A DNA stretch of 28,514 nucleotides from an uncultured Coprococcus sp. Its GTDB lineage: Bacteria > Bacillota > Clostridia > Lachnospirales > Lachnospiraceae. The notes below the pieces were generated by a model, which was not told where the DNA came from, did not search any database, and worked only from the letters and a program-made list of their open reading frames with translations. Every line of letters begins with the position of its first letter. Positions within the stretch are counted from its first letter, which is position 1. The translations under genes were made by a program, and so were the position numbers. The DNA lies in contig URJI01000026.1 in NCBI GenBank assembly GCA_900548215.1, positions 1 to 28,514 of the forward strand, written 5' to 3'. Positions 1 through 6,300 of the stretch are shown piece by piece.

Positions 1-1
1 G

Positions 2-808
2 AAGGGATGCAGAAAGGCAGCAGACGCAGCAGCAGCTATCGGCGAGGGCCTTCAGGCATTCTGTATACCAGGTTCTGTTGCAGATCATCGTAAGGTTGGT
101 CTTGGACATGGTAACCTTGGTAAGATGTTACTTGAGGAGGAGACAGAGTGCTTCTGTTTCTTAGCAGGTCATGAGTCATTTGCAGCAGCTGAGGGTGCTA
201 TCGGTATCGCTGAGAAGGCTAACAAGGTTCGTAAAAAACCTCTTAGAGTTATCCTTAACGGTCTTGGTAAGGATGCAGCTCAGATCATCTCAAGAATCAA
301 TGGATTTACATATGTTGAGACAAAGTATGACTACAAGAAGGCTGAGCTCAATGTAGTATACGAGAAGGCATATTCAGATGGTATCCGTGCAACAGTTAAG
401 TGCTACGGCGCTGACGATGTTCAGGAAGGTGTTGCTATCATGCACAAGGAGAACGTTGGTGTATCTATCACAGGTAACTCAACAAACCCTACACGTTTCC
501 AGCATCCAGTTGCAGGTACATACAAGAAGGAGTGTATCGAGCAGGGTAAGAAGTACTTCTCAGTAGCATCAGGCGGTGGTACAGGACGTACACTTCACCC
601 AGATAACATGGCAGCAGGTCCTGCTTCATACGGTATGACAGATACTCTCGGACGTATGCACAGTGATGCACAGTTCGCTGGTTCATCATCAGTTCCTGCA
701 CACGTAGAGATGATGGGACTTATCGGAATGGGTAACAACCCTATGGTTGGTGCTACAGTTGCTGTAGCTGTTTCTGTTGAGGAAGCTGCTAACGCTGGTA
801 AGTTCTAA
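2..808 (+). CDS. GGGtGRT-family protein, 5' end outside the window
   Basis: The reading frame is open from base 2, well before the first internal ATG at 125, so the gene is cut by the window edge. The visible 268 residues contain the motif that names the family, GGGTGRT, followed by LHPDN, at about 590-613, and end with NPMVGATVAVAVSVEEAANA. The family (GGGtGRT protein) is common in Clostridia and has no settled function; it has no signal peptide or membrane segment here. Codon choice is strongly biased (GGT, CTT, AAC, AAG), unlike most later genes, which suggests high expression. A terminator hairpin follows at 845-873. A short, diverged, inverted piece of a second copy lies at 3096-3155. 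Family assignment is firm; function is unknown. Confidence 0.9.
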   Translation, partial: KGCRKAADAAAAIGEGLQAFCIPGSVADHRKVGLGHGNLGKMLLEEETECFCFLAGHESFAAAEGAIGIAEKANKVRKKPLRVILNGLGKDAAQIISRINGFTYVETKYDYKKAELNVVYEKAYSDGIRATVKCYGADDVQEGVAIMHKENVGVSITGNSTNPTRFQHPVAGTYKKECIEQGKKYFSVASGGGTGRTLHPDNMAAGPASYGMTDTLGRMHSDAQFAGSSSVPAHVEMMGLIGMGNNPMVGATVAVAVSVEEAANAGKF

Positions 809-844
809 ATAAAAACCTAGTATTTAAACGGTTTAGAGGGCTTT

Positions 845-873
845 TAGAGAGATCTAAAGGCTCTCTATTTTTT
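845..873 (+). terminator. Rho-independent terminator of the GGGtGRT gene
   Basis: TAGAGAG (845-851) pairs with CTCTCTA (861-867) around a 9-base loop, followed directly by six T. It sits 37 bases after the stop codon. Confidence 0.8.
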
Positions 874-919
874 GTTAATTTTTCTAGTCTACACGTTTAT
901 ACTAAGCAAATGTTTACGA

Positions 920-950
920 GAAGTCTACAAAACTTTTCAATGTAGACTTC
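920..950. repeat. 10-bp inverted repeat (hairpin) of unknown role
   Basis: GAAGTCTACA (920-929) and TGTAGACTTC (941-950) are a perfect inverted repeat with an 11-base loop. A further AGTCTACA lies at 886-893. No T-run follows, so it does not look like a terminator; it could be a regulator site or a transposon or phage scar. Confidence 0.5.
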
Positions 951-1076
951 ATAGACTTAAAAACAGACATAATGGGTAGCATAGATAAGAACATTGAACT
1001 TGGAAATATAACACTTGAGGATGGGCACAGCTTTATGGCAACTCGGAAAGAGGTTGAACACTTCAGAATTTTATTT

Positions 1077-1104
1077 TTGACAAACGTCTAAAATATTGTA
1101 TAAT
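1077..1104 (+). promoter_or_regulatory. Sigma-A promoter of the antitoxin RNA
   Basis: A perfect TTGACA (1077-1082) and a perfect TATAAT (1099-1104) are 16 bases apart. No good coding sequence follows; the transcript would run into the terminator at 1171-1206 after about 95 bases, as expected for a small RNA. Confidence 0.85.
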
Positions 1105-1110
1105 ATACTT

Positions 1111-1206
1111 AACAAGACAGCCGAGCGATAGATACGTCCTATCCGTCCGGTGAAAAGCTATTTAAGATAAAACACCTCAATGCTTAGCCGGCTGAGGTGT
1201 TTTTTT
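1111..1206 (+). ncRNA. Probable type I antitoxin RNA facing the holin-like toxin gene
   Basis: A consensus promoter starts transcription near 1111 and a strong terminator ends it near 1206. The RNA runs towards the minus-strand toxin gene (1208-1285) and the two transcripts meet in the shared terminator, so their 3' ends are complementary. Convergent genes with a common two-way terminator are the layout of the Fst/par and TxpA/RatA type I systems. The RNA also has CAGCCGAG (1118-1125) and TATCCGT (1140-1146); the toxin leader carries the same two words in the same order. CAGCCG can pair with CGGCTG at the terminator loop (1189-1194). The RNA itself is inferred, not shown. Confidence 0.7.
1171..1206. 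terminator. Two-way terminator shared by toxin mRNA and antitoxin RNA
   Basis: AACACCTCA (1171-1179) pairs with TGAGGTGTT (1193-1201) around a GC-rich loop holding the palindrome AGCCGGCT. On the plus strand a T-run to 1206 follows; on the minus strand the stem is followed by TTTTATC. It can therefore end both converging transcripts. Confidence 0.85.
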
Positions 1207-1207
1207 C

Positions 1208-1285
1208 TTACTTTCGATTATTCAGAATAGTTACAATAAGTATTGCAATGGTAAGTAAAACCATGAATTCCTCATATGTACTCAT
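1208..1285 (-). CDS. Holin-like type I toxin peptide, 25 residues
   Basis: The minus strand encodes a 25-residue peptide starting MSTYEEFMVLLTIAIL and ending VTILNNRK. It has a short hydrophilic start, one hydrophobic stretch of about 16 residues and a basic tail. MSTYE followed by a membrane segment is the hallmark of the 'putative holin-like toxin' group of Firmicutes, related to TxpA. Members insert in the membrane and are toxic when over-produced. The start is supported by GGGAGTGG a few bases upstream. The leader (about 1290-1344) contains AGGCAGCC at its far end, which could pair with GGTGCCT just before the ATG and mask the start. The opposing antitoxin RNA is at 1111-1206. The toxin promoter was not identified with confidence. 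Confidence 0.8.
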   Translation of the reverse strand: MSTYEEFMVLLTIAILIVTILNNRK

Positions 1286-1613
1286 AAGGCACCACTCCCT
1301 TCCAAGACTCGAACGGATATGGTGTAACACCCCTCGGCTGCCTAGTTAAATACGTTATTCTATTTTATTACAGAAGTAATTTTACTATATGTATATATAC
1401 ATTTTGGAGATTCCTATATAACGTAAAACACCTCGCATTAATGCGAGGTTTAATTTAAAAAGAATTACGAATTGTATGTATAAAATTGTAATTACAGTAT
1501 AAGTTATATCAAAATTATAGTCAATGTGATTTAAGAACATAATAATATTTTATAACCCCACACCACCTTCCGGAATATATTAAATTAAAACATGGACAAG
1601 GAGGTGAACTCAT
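1286..1613. other. Non-coding stretch: toxin leader, palindrome and AT-rich DNA
   Basis: Bases 1286-1344 are the toxin 5' leader. The rest is very AT-rich and shows no convincing ORF. It contains a perfect 20-base palindrome at 1430-1449. The holin ribosome site is near 1600-1609. Confidence 0.6.
1430..1449. terminator. Perfect 20-base palindrome, terminator-like
   Basis: ACCTCGCATTAATGCGAGGT is perfectly self-complementary. It is preceded by AAAAC and followed by TTTAATTT, and its outer bases (AACACCTC / GAGGT) resemble the stem of the toxin terminator at 1171-1201. It may be a weak two-way terminator or the remnant of a second toxin locus. Confidence 0.45.
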
Positions 1614-1937
1614 ATGGACAGATTTGCGGTTTGTCTAGTGATGGTGGCTGTTTGCTGTACTTTGATATCTATAATAACGGAATTTACGAAAGAGATAGGA
1701 GTGCTGAAGAAGATCCCTACCTCTTTTCAGGTTCTGATCACCAGTGTCATTGTGTGTGAGGTGGGGCTTTTTGTTGGACTATCATTCTATCACATAGCAT
1801 TTGCGTGGTATTATCCTGTGGCTGCGTTTTTCGGGGCATTTGTCATTGCGATTATATGTACCCGGGGATGGGACTACCTGATATCGATATTTAAGCGGTT
1901 TTACAAGGGCGGAGATAAGGAAAAGTGGCATGAATAA
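1614..1937 (+). CDS. Phage-type holin
   Basis: This is a 107-residue membrane protein with three predicted membrane segments (about residues 5-24, 40-62 and 64-86) and a charged tail ending KGGDKEKWHE. The start MDRFAVCLVMV, the helix ending ITEFTKE and the aromatic FAWYYPVAA segment are what I recall from holins of clostridial prophages; this is recognition of pattern, not a search result. A holin makes membrane holes that let a signal-less endolysin reach the wall. The next gene is such an endolysin, which supports the call. The ribosome site AAGGAGGTGA is very strong. No other phage genes are nearby, so this is a lone lysis cassette. Confidence 0.7.
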   Translation: MDRFAVCLVMVAVCCTLISIITEFTKEIGVLKKIPTSFQVLITSVIVCEVGLFVGLSFYHIAFAWYYPVAAFFGAFVIAIICTRGWDYLISIFKRFYKGGDKEKWHE

Positions 1938-2005
1938 AGGTGATATGGCTACAACAAATGTAATGCAGTACAAAGAAGTATAGATTAGGAATAATGGACT
2001 CATGT

Positions 2006-2063
2006 TTGTCTCCTGAATCAATGTCTGGAATATTATATACAGACAGAAGAATTTAGGAGACAA
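2006..2063 (+). promoter_or_regulatory. RNA hairpin covering the endolysin ribosome site
   Basis: TTGTCTCCTGAAT (2006-2018) pairs with ATTTAGGAGACAA (2051-2063) with one G-U pair. Inside it TGTCTG (2022-2027) pairs with CAGACA (2040-2045) around a 12-base loop. The right arm contains AGGAGA, the Shine-Dalgarno sequence for the ATG at 2068, so the folded RNA would hide it. Only TTTT follows the stem, so a terminator is less likely. Confidence 0.7.
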
Positions 2064-2067
2064 TTTT

Positions 2068-3078
2068 ATGGCTTCTAATAAGGTTCAATTAAAGGGATAC
2101 ATGGATGGTATAGATATATCAGCATGGCAGGATACTATAGATATAACCAAGGTGCCTTGTGACTTTGTGATAGTGAAAGCGACGGAGGGCACGGACTACA
2201 AGAATAGGTATTTTGCAAAGCACTGTGACCAGGCGATGAAAGCGGGAAAACTTCTGGGGGCATTCCACTATGCAAATGGTGGCGATCCCCACAGTGAGGC
2301 TGAGTATTTCCTTGCATACAGTAAGAAATATGTGGGAAAAGCCATACTCGTGCTCGACTGGGAGGGACAGAACAATCCACAGTTTGGCAGAAGTGACAGA
2401 GCGTGGTGTAAGGAGTGGTGCGATTATGTGTACAGAAAAACCAAAGTAAAACCGCTGATATATATTCAAAAGAGTGCCATGGATAATGTGAAAAATCTTG
2501 GCTACAGGCTGTGGGTCGCTCAGTATCCTGATTATGAGCAGACTGGATATCAGGATCATCCGTGGAATGAGGGGCAGTATGATTGTTCTATCAGGCAGTA
2601 CACTTCTGTGGGCCGGCTTCCGGGGTATGAAGGAAATCTTGACCTGAACAAGTCTTATATAGACAAAGCGACATGGAGAAAATGTGCTGCGATAAAGACT
2701 GACAGTGATAAGGGAAAATCGAAAGGGAAAGCCTCTGACAGCAATAGCGGGAAAAGTAATGATAAGAATAATAAGAATAATAAGGATAGAAAAAAGAAAA
2801 GTATAGAGGTAATAGCGAAGGAAGTCATAGCAGGCAGATGGGGGAACGGCGAGGATCGAAAAAAGAGATTAAAAACGGCGGGATATGATTACGATAAGGT
2901 TCAGGAGAAGGTGAACGCTATAGTGAAAGCTTCACAGAAGAAATCAACTGACGAGATAGCCAGAGAGGTGATAGCGGGCGATTGGGGAAATGGCGAGGAT
3001 CGAAAAAACAGGTTGAAGAAAGCGGGTTATGAATATGATAAGGTGCAGAAGAGGGTAAATGAACTTCTGGGGAAATAA
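2068..3078 (+). CDS. GH25 endolysin (lysozyme) with two Cpl-7 wall-binding repeats
   Basis: This 336-residue protein cleaves the MurNAc-GlcNAc bond of peptidoglycan. Residues 10-205 form a glycoside hydrolase 25 domain: GIDISAWQ (Asp16) and LVLDWEG (Asp97, Glu99) hold the acidic catalytic residues known for the family. A Ser/Lys/Asn-rich linker spans about 207-244. Two tandem repeats follow (about 246-286 and 292-333), each with IAxEVIAGxWGNGEDRKxRL and GYxYDKVQxxVN, the CW_7 (Cpl-7) type. There is no signal peptide, which fits holin-dependent release through the gene upstream. The start at 2068 has AGGAGA nine bases before it, buried in a hairpin (2006-2063). It could be a phage remnant or a domesticated autolysin. 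Confidence 0.92.
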   Translation: MASNKVQLKGYMDGIDISAWQDTIDITKVPCDFVIVKATEGTDYKNRYFAKHCDQAMKAGKLLGAFHYANGGDPHSEAEYFLAYSKKYVGKAILVLDWEGQNNPQFGRSDRAWCKEWCDYVYRKTKVKPLIYIQKSAMDNVKNLGYRLWVAQYPDYEQTGYQDHPWNEGQYDCSIRQYTSVGRLPGYEGNLDLNKSYIDKATWRKCAAIKTDSDKGKSKGKASDSNSGKSNDKNNKNNKDRKKKSIEVIAKEVIAGRWGNGEDRKKRLKTAGYDYDKVQEKVNAIVKASQKKSTDEIAREVIAGDWGNGEDRKNRLKKAGYEYDKVQKRVNELLGK

Positions 3079-3095
3079 TACAAATTCAGTGAATA

Positions 3096-3155
3096 ATTGG
3101 CAGCTTCTTCTACAGAGGCTGCGGTTGTAACTGCAGCACCAACCATTGGGTTTTG
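3096..3155 (-). pseudogene. Inverted remnant of a GGGtGRT-gene 3' end
   Basis: Read on the minus strand, 20 codons give QNPMVGAAVTTAASVEEAAN. The C-terminus of the intact gene at 2-808 reads NPMVGATVAVAVSVEEAANA, so 15 of 19 aligned residues agree. Many differences at DNA level are at third codon positions, which means the piece was coding and has been diverging, rather than being a fresh copy. Nothing of the family remains on either side: upstream residues do not match and the frame runs on past the expected end. The piece lies just after the endolysin stop and marks the right edge of the lysis region. Confidence 0.75.
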
Positions 3156-3289
3156 CGTGATGATATAATTATCGGTATCTCTAAAAATGAAATTTACATG
3201 AAGTATTGCCCATATATGTTGACGGGAAGTGGCATATAATATAGGATAGTGTAAATGAAAAAAGATGATGTACATGAAAGGAAAAGGTG

Positions 3290-3997
3290 ATGGATATGCC
3301 ATATTATGGTTTTTACTTCGATCCGACATATATATTGGTACTCATAGGCGTGGTGGTGTGTTTTATAGCATCTGCACAGGTCAAGACGACTTACAAGAAG
3401 TATGAGAGAGTGATATCGAAGTCTGGGTATACAGCGGATCAGGTGGCTTATATGATACTGAGAAATGCAGGGATAACCGATGTGTCGATACATCATATAC
3501 CAGGAGATCTCACGGATAACTACAATCCCAGGGAACATACCCTAGGCCTTTCTGATAAGGTATATGGTTCTAGGTCGATAGCGGCCATAGGAGTTGCGGC
3601 ACATGAGTGTGGTCACGCGATACAGCATGCAAGACATTATGTACCACTGACTGTCAGATCGGCGATCATACCGGCGGCGAATATTGGTTCATCATTTGCC
3701 TGGCCTCTGGTTCTGATCGGACTTATCATACCGAGACTGAATTTCTGTATGACAATTGGAATCCTGTTATTCTCGCTGGTGGTGATACTGCAGTTAGTGA
3801 CACTTCCGGTTGAGTTCAACGCATCAAGGAGAGCAATTCAGATCATAAGAGATAGTGGTTATCTTGCGCCGGATGAGCTGAAGGGCGCAAAGAGTGTACT
3901 CAAGGCGGCAGCTATGACGTATGTTGCAGCTATGGTATCAGTATCACTTCAGTTGTTACGACTTGTAATACTTCGAAATAGCAGAGATGATAATTAA
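3290..3997 (+). CDS. yugP: Membrane zinc metallopeptidase, YugP type
   Basis: The 235-residue protein matches the neutral zinc metallopeptidase family of B. subtilis YugP (Zn_peptidase_2) in length and layout. A membrane segment lies at about residues 13-29, the zinc site HECGH at 105-109 within AAHECGHAIQHA, two more membrane segments at about 128-165, then PVEFNASRRA, which supplies the likely third zinc ligand, and a final hydrophobic stretch near 207-228. Its substrates are unknown. I chose the ATG at 3290, eight bases after AAAGGA; GTG at 3287 and ATG at 3296 are alternatives. A terminator follows at 4011-4068, so it appears to be a single-gene unit. Confidence 0.9.
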   Translation: MDMPYYGFYFDPTYILVLIGVVVCFIASAQVKTTYKKYERVISKSGYTADQVAYMILRNAGITDVSIHHIPGDLTDNYNPREHTLGLSDKVYGSRSIAAIGVAAHECGHAIQHARHYVPLTVRSAIIPAANIGSSFAWPLVLIGLIIPRLNFCMTIGILLFSLVVILQLVTLPVEFNASRRAIQIIRDSGYLAPDELKGAKSVLKAAAMTYVAAMVSVSLQLLRLVILRNSRDDN

Positions 3998-4010
3998 ATA
4001 ATATCAAAAT

Positions 4011-4068
4011 AACAGCCCTGTGCGGGACAGATATATTCTTTGTATATTGCCTGCATAGGGCTGTTTTT
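4011..4068 (+). terminator. Terminator after the YugP-type peptidase gene
   Basis: AACAGCCCT at 4011-4019 pairs with AGGGCTGTT around a long loop, followed by a short T-run. Confidence 0.8.
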
Positions 4069-4167
4069 AATTGGCACAAAATGATATACTTATTTTATGT
4101 GTGCGCCGTGAGCGTAAGTGTGCAAATACATATATATTGTAGAGTGATATTGTGGGAGATATGCCAG

Positions 4168-4989
4168 ATGGTACAGATAGGAAGCAGAATACTGGAATAT
4201 AGAAAGAAAATGAACATGAGCCAAGAGGAATTTGCCAATAAGATAGGCGTCAGCAGACAGGCAGTGTCCAAGTGGGAACTTGACAAAGCATATCCTGACC
4301 TTGACAAACTGGTGGATATATGCGGAATGTTCGGCCTGAGTCTGGATGAACTTGTAAATGGTGTGGAACAGGATGAGGAACCTGTGATGGAAGCAGAGCA
4401 GAGAGTGGAGATTCCTAATGCCTCGTTAAATGTGTCAGATGTTGGTGACAACCAGACTGTGACTGACAATATAGAATCTGAGATCAGTGACGAGAAAGGC
4501 AGTGACAAGGAAGGCAGTGATAAGGAAAGCAGTGACAGCAAGAAGCATACAGTAAGAATTGGCAGTCATGGTGGGCTGCGTGTGGTTATGTATGCAGCTG
4601 CGGCTCTGGCTGTGTTCTGTATTGTGGTAAGCTTTGTCATTATACTTCAGAATGCATGGAAGCACAGTGATGAAGTCTTGATGCATGTGGACAAGGTTCA
4701 TGCACAGTACACATTGGCTGATGTGTCATATCTGAATGACGATCTTGACGACAAACACAGGCTAATGTGGATAGATGCAAAGGGAATCAGAGCTGGGGAC
4801 ACTCTGCCCGGATATATAGATGACGATGGCGAACTAGCAAATGTGGATCATGACATAAGTACATTTGTGATACCGTGCGTTTTGGCACTTATATTTCTGG
4901 CAATGTTTATTTCTCTGAGAATAGAGCTGACAAAGGAACATCAGAGGGATATAGAGAGAGCAATTAGTGATATACAGGAGAAGGTATAG
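4168..4989 (+). CDS. Membrane-anchored XRE-family regulator
   Basis: The 273-residue protein has an N-terminal XRE/Cro helix-turn-helix (about residues 4-66; MNMSQEEFANKIGVSRQAVS is the DNA-binding core). An acidic linker follows with short repeats of GSDKE/SSDSK (110-125), then a membrane helix (138-160), an outside segment of about 70 residues and a second membrane helix (232-252) with a basic cytoplasmic tail. A DNA-binding domain tied to the membrane suggests it senses something at the envelope. The start at 4168 has GGGAG nine bases upstream; an open frame extends to 4081 but lacks a ribosome site and is not family-like. Its stop overlaps the next gene's start by one base, so the two are co-translated and probably work together. 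Confidence 0.85.
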   Translation: MVQIGSRILEYRKKMNMSQEEFANKIGVSRQAVSKWELDKAYPDLDKLVDICGMFGLSLDELVNGVEQDEEPVMEAEQRVEIPNASLNVSDVGDNQTVTDNIESEISDEKGSDKEGSDKESSDSKKHTVRIGSHGGLRVVMYAAAALAVFCIVVSFVIILQNAWKHSDEVLMHVDKVHAQYTLADVSYLNDDLDDKHRLMWIDAKGIRAGDTLPGYIDDDGELANVDHDISTFVIPCVLALIFLAMFISLRIELTKEHQRDIERAISDIQEKV

Positions 4990-6122
4990 TGGATAGCAGG
5001 AGAAAATATATACGGATCTCATGTGTGATCGCAGGAATCGTGCTGGTCGTCATCACAGCACTGTGGTTCATGGGTGTGATAACCTGGGGACATGGTGCGG
5101 GAGATGTTACAAGGTATGTAGAAACAGATGAGAGTGAAGAGTATGTAGTATACGATGGGATAAAGTTTTCCTGTGGTCAGTATGAGTTGGTTATGGTTAC
5201 AGAAAACGGTGTATTTCTGGATACTGATACAGGCCATCGGATACAGGTGTTGCATCAGGAAAAGTCTCTGGATGATTTCTGGGACACGAAAGATGAGAGG
5301 ATGGATGCCGGCAGATCAGCCGGGTTTGAGGTTGACTCAGATCCTGAAAAGTATAATTCCGCAGACAGAGATTACATAAAATATGCGCTCAGGCAGCAGT
5401 CTGATGATGAGACAACAGACTACAGTGAGTATATGCAGATATTTCTTACACCTGATTATAAAGGTGACAGATTGTTTATCTGTATAAATTACAATAAAGA
5501 TATAGATGATATGACAGAGGCGGAACGAAAAGCGATGTATGATAAGTCGTCTGCATGGATACAGGAGCTGATGGATGCTGGTGAGTCGACTGATGAGCCG
5601 GATGACGATACGGGCAAGATCATTTATTCTGCAACTGCGCTGAAGAACAAGGAAAATTATGCAGACAGTGACACCCTCACCAGTGCATGCCGTACTGTTC
5701 AGTATGGACTTCCGTATGGGTATTTGAGAAAAGATGATTCAGATCCGGACTCAGTATATTATGAGTCGGATTCTGGAAAAACATATTTATATATAGCTAT
5801 AAAAGATTATTCAGCGTTGCTTACGGATGATGAATCGTTGAAAGGGTATGTCGATTCCTATGCGAAGAATGACCACGCCATGCCTCAGGACTGTGGAAGC
5901 AAGGAGATGGATGGAAGGGTATTTTATTATTACAGCTATTTTACACAGAACTGGTGTGATGATGGAAGTGTGATCGTTGAATATAACTTCAAAGCGTACT
6001 GCGATATTGGAGAAGGGCAGATATATACCATATCAGCTCATTCATATACCAATTCTGACGTGATGGATACGGACACATATCTGGAATGTATGAAATTAGA
6101 TATAAAATTGAATACAAAATAG
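4989..6122 (+). CDS. Membrane-anchored extracellular protein of unknown function
   Basis: This 377-residue protein starts at GTG (4989), which overlaps the stop of the XRE gene (TAGTG) and has AGGAG eight bases upstream. An N-terminal basic stretch and hydrophobic helix (about residues 10-31) look like a signal anchor; there is no lipobox Cys. The remaining about 345 residues are acidic, rich in Asp, Tyr and Ser, and probably outside the cell. I recognise no domain. Coupling to a membrane-bound regulator suggests a sensor or target partner. A long inverted repeat follows (6134-6225). Confidence 0.75.
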   Translation: MDSRRKYIRISCVIAGIVLVVITALWFMGVITWGHGAGDVTRYVETDESEEYVVYDGIKFSCGQYELVMVTENGVFLDTDTGHRIQVLHQEKSLDDFWDTKDERMDAGRSAGFEVDSDPEKYNSADRDYIKYALRQQSDDETTDYSEYMQIFLTPDYKGDRLFICINYNKDIDDMTEAERKAMYDKSSAWIQELMDAGESTDEPDDDTGKIIYSATALKNKENYADSDTLTSACRTVQYGLPYGYLRKDDSDPDSVYYESDSGKTYLYIAIKDYSALLTDDESLKGYVDSYAKNDHAMPQDCGSKEMDGRVFYYYSYFTQNWCDDGSVIVEYNFKAYCDIGEGQIYTISAHSYTNSDVMDTDTYLECMKLDIKLNTK

Positions 6123-6133
6123 AAATATGCATA

Positions 6134-6225
6134 AAAAAGTCTTGTGAATTTGGTGATAGTATTTGCAACTTTGCTGTGATAGAATAGTTAAAGTGGCAAA
6201 AATTTACATATTCACAGGACTTTTT
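6134..6225. repeat. 16-bp inverted repeat with 60-base spacer
   Basis: AAAAAGTCTTGTGAAT (6134-6149) and ATTCACAGGACTTTTT (6210-6225) are complementary apart from one G-U pair. The right arm ends in five T, so the RNA could act as a long-looped terminator for the XRE operon. It could also be a regulator site before the giant surface gene. Confidence 0.55.
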
Positions 6226-6300
6226 GCGTTATAGTGCACAAAATACAGCACGCAGATGTATCACGAAGGGTCATAAAAGTTTTATCAGGGAGGGTAATTG

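Noticed and set aside
972..1091. 39-codon plus-strand frame before the antitoxin RNA
   Set aside because: No ribosome site, no family resemblance, and it overlaps the consensus promoter at 1077-1104.
3206..3240. Promoter before the YugP-type gene (TTGACG at 3219, TATAAT at 3235)
   Set aside because: The gap is only 10 bases; TTGCCC at 3206 would give 23. The -10 may be real but the pair is not a standard promoter.
4081..4167. Longer N-terminus for the XRE regulator from ATG 4081
   Set aside because: The added residues are not helix-turn-helix-like and no ribosome site precedes 4081; GGGAG fits the start at 4168.
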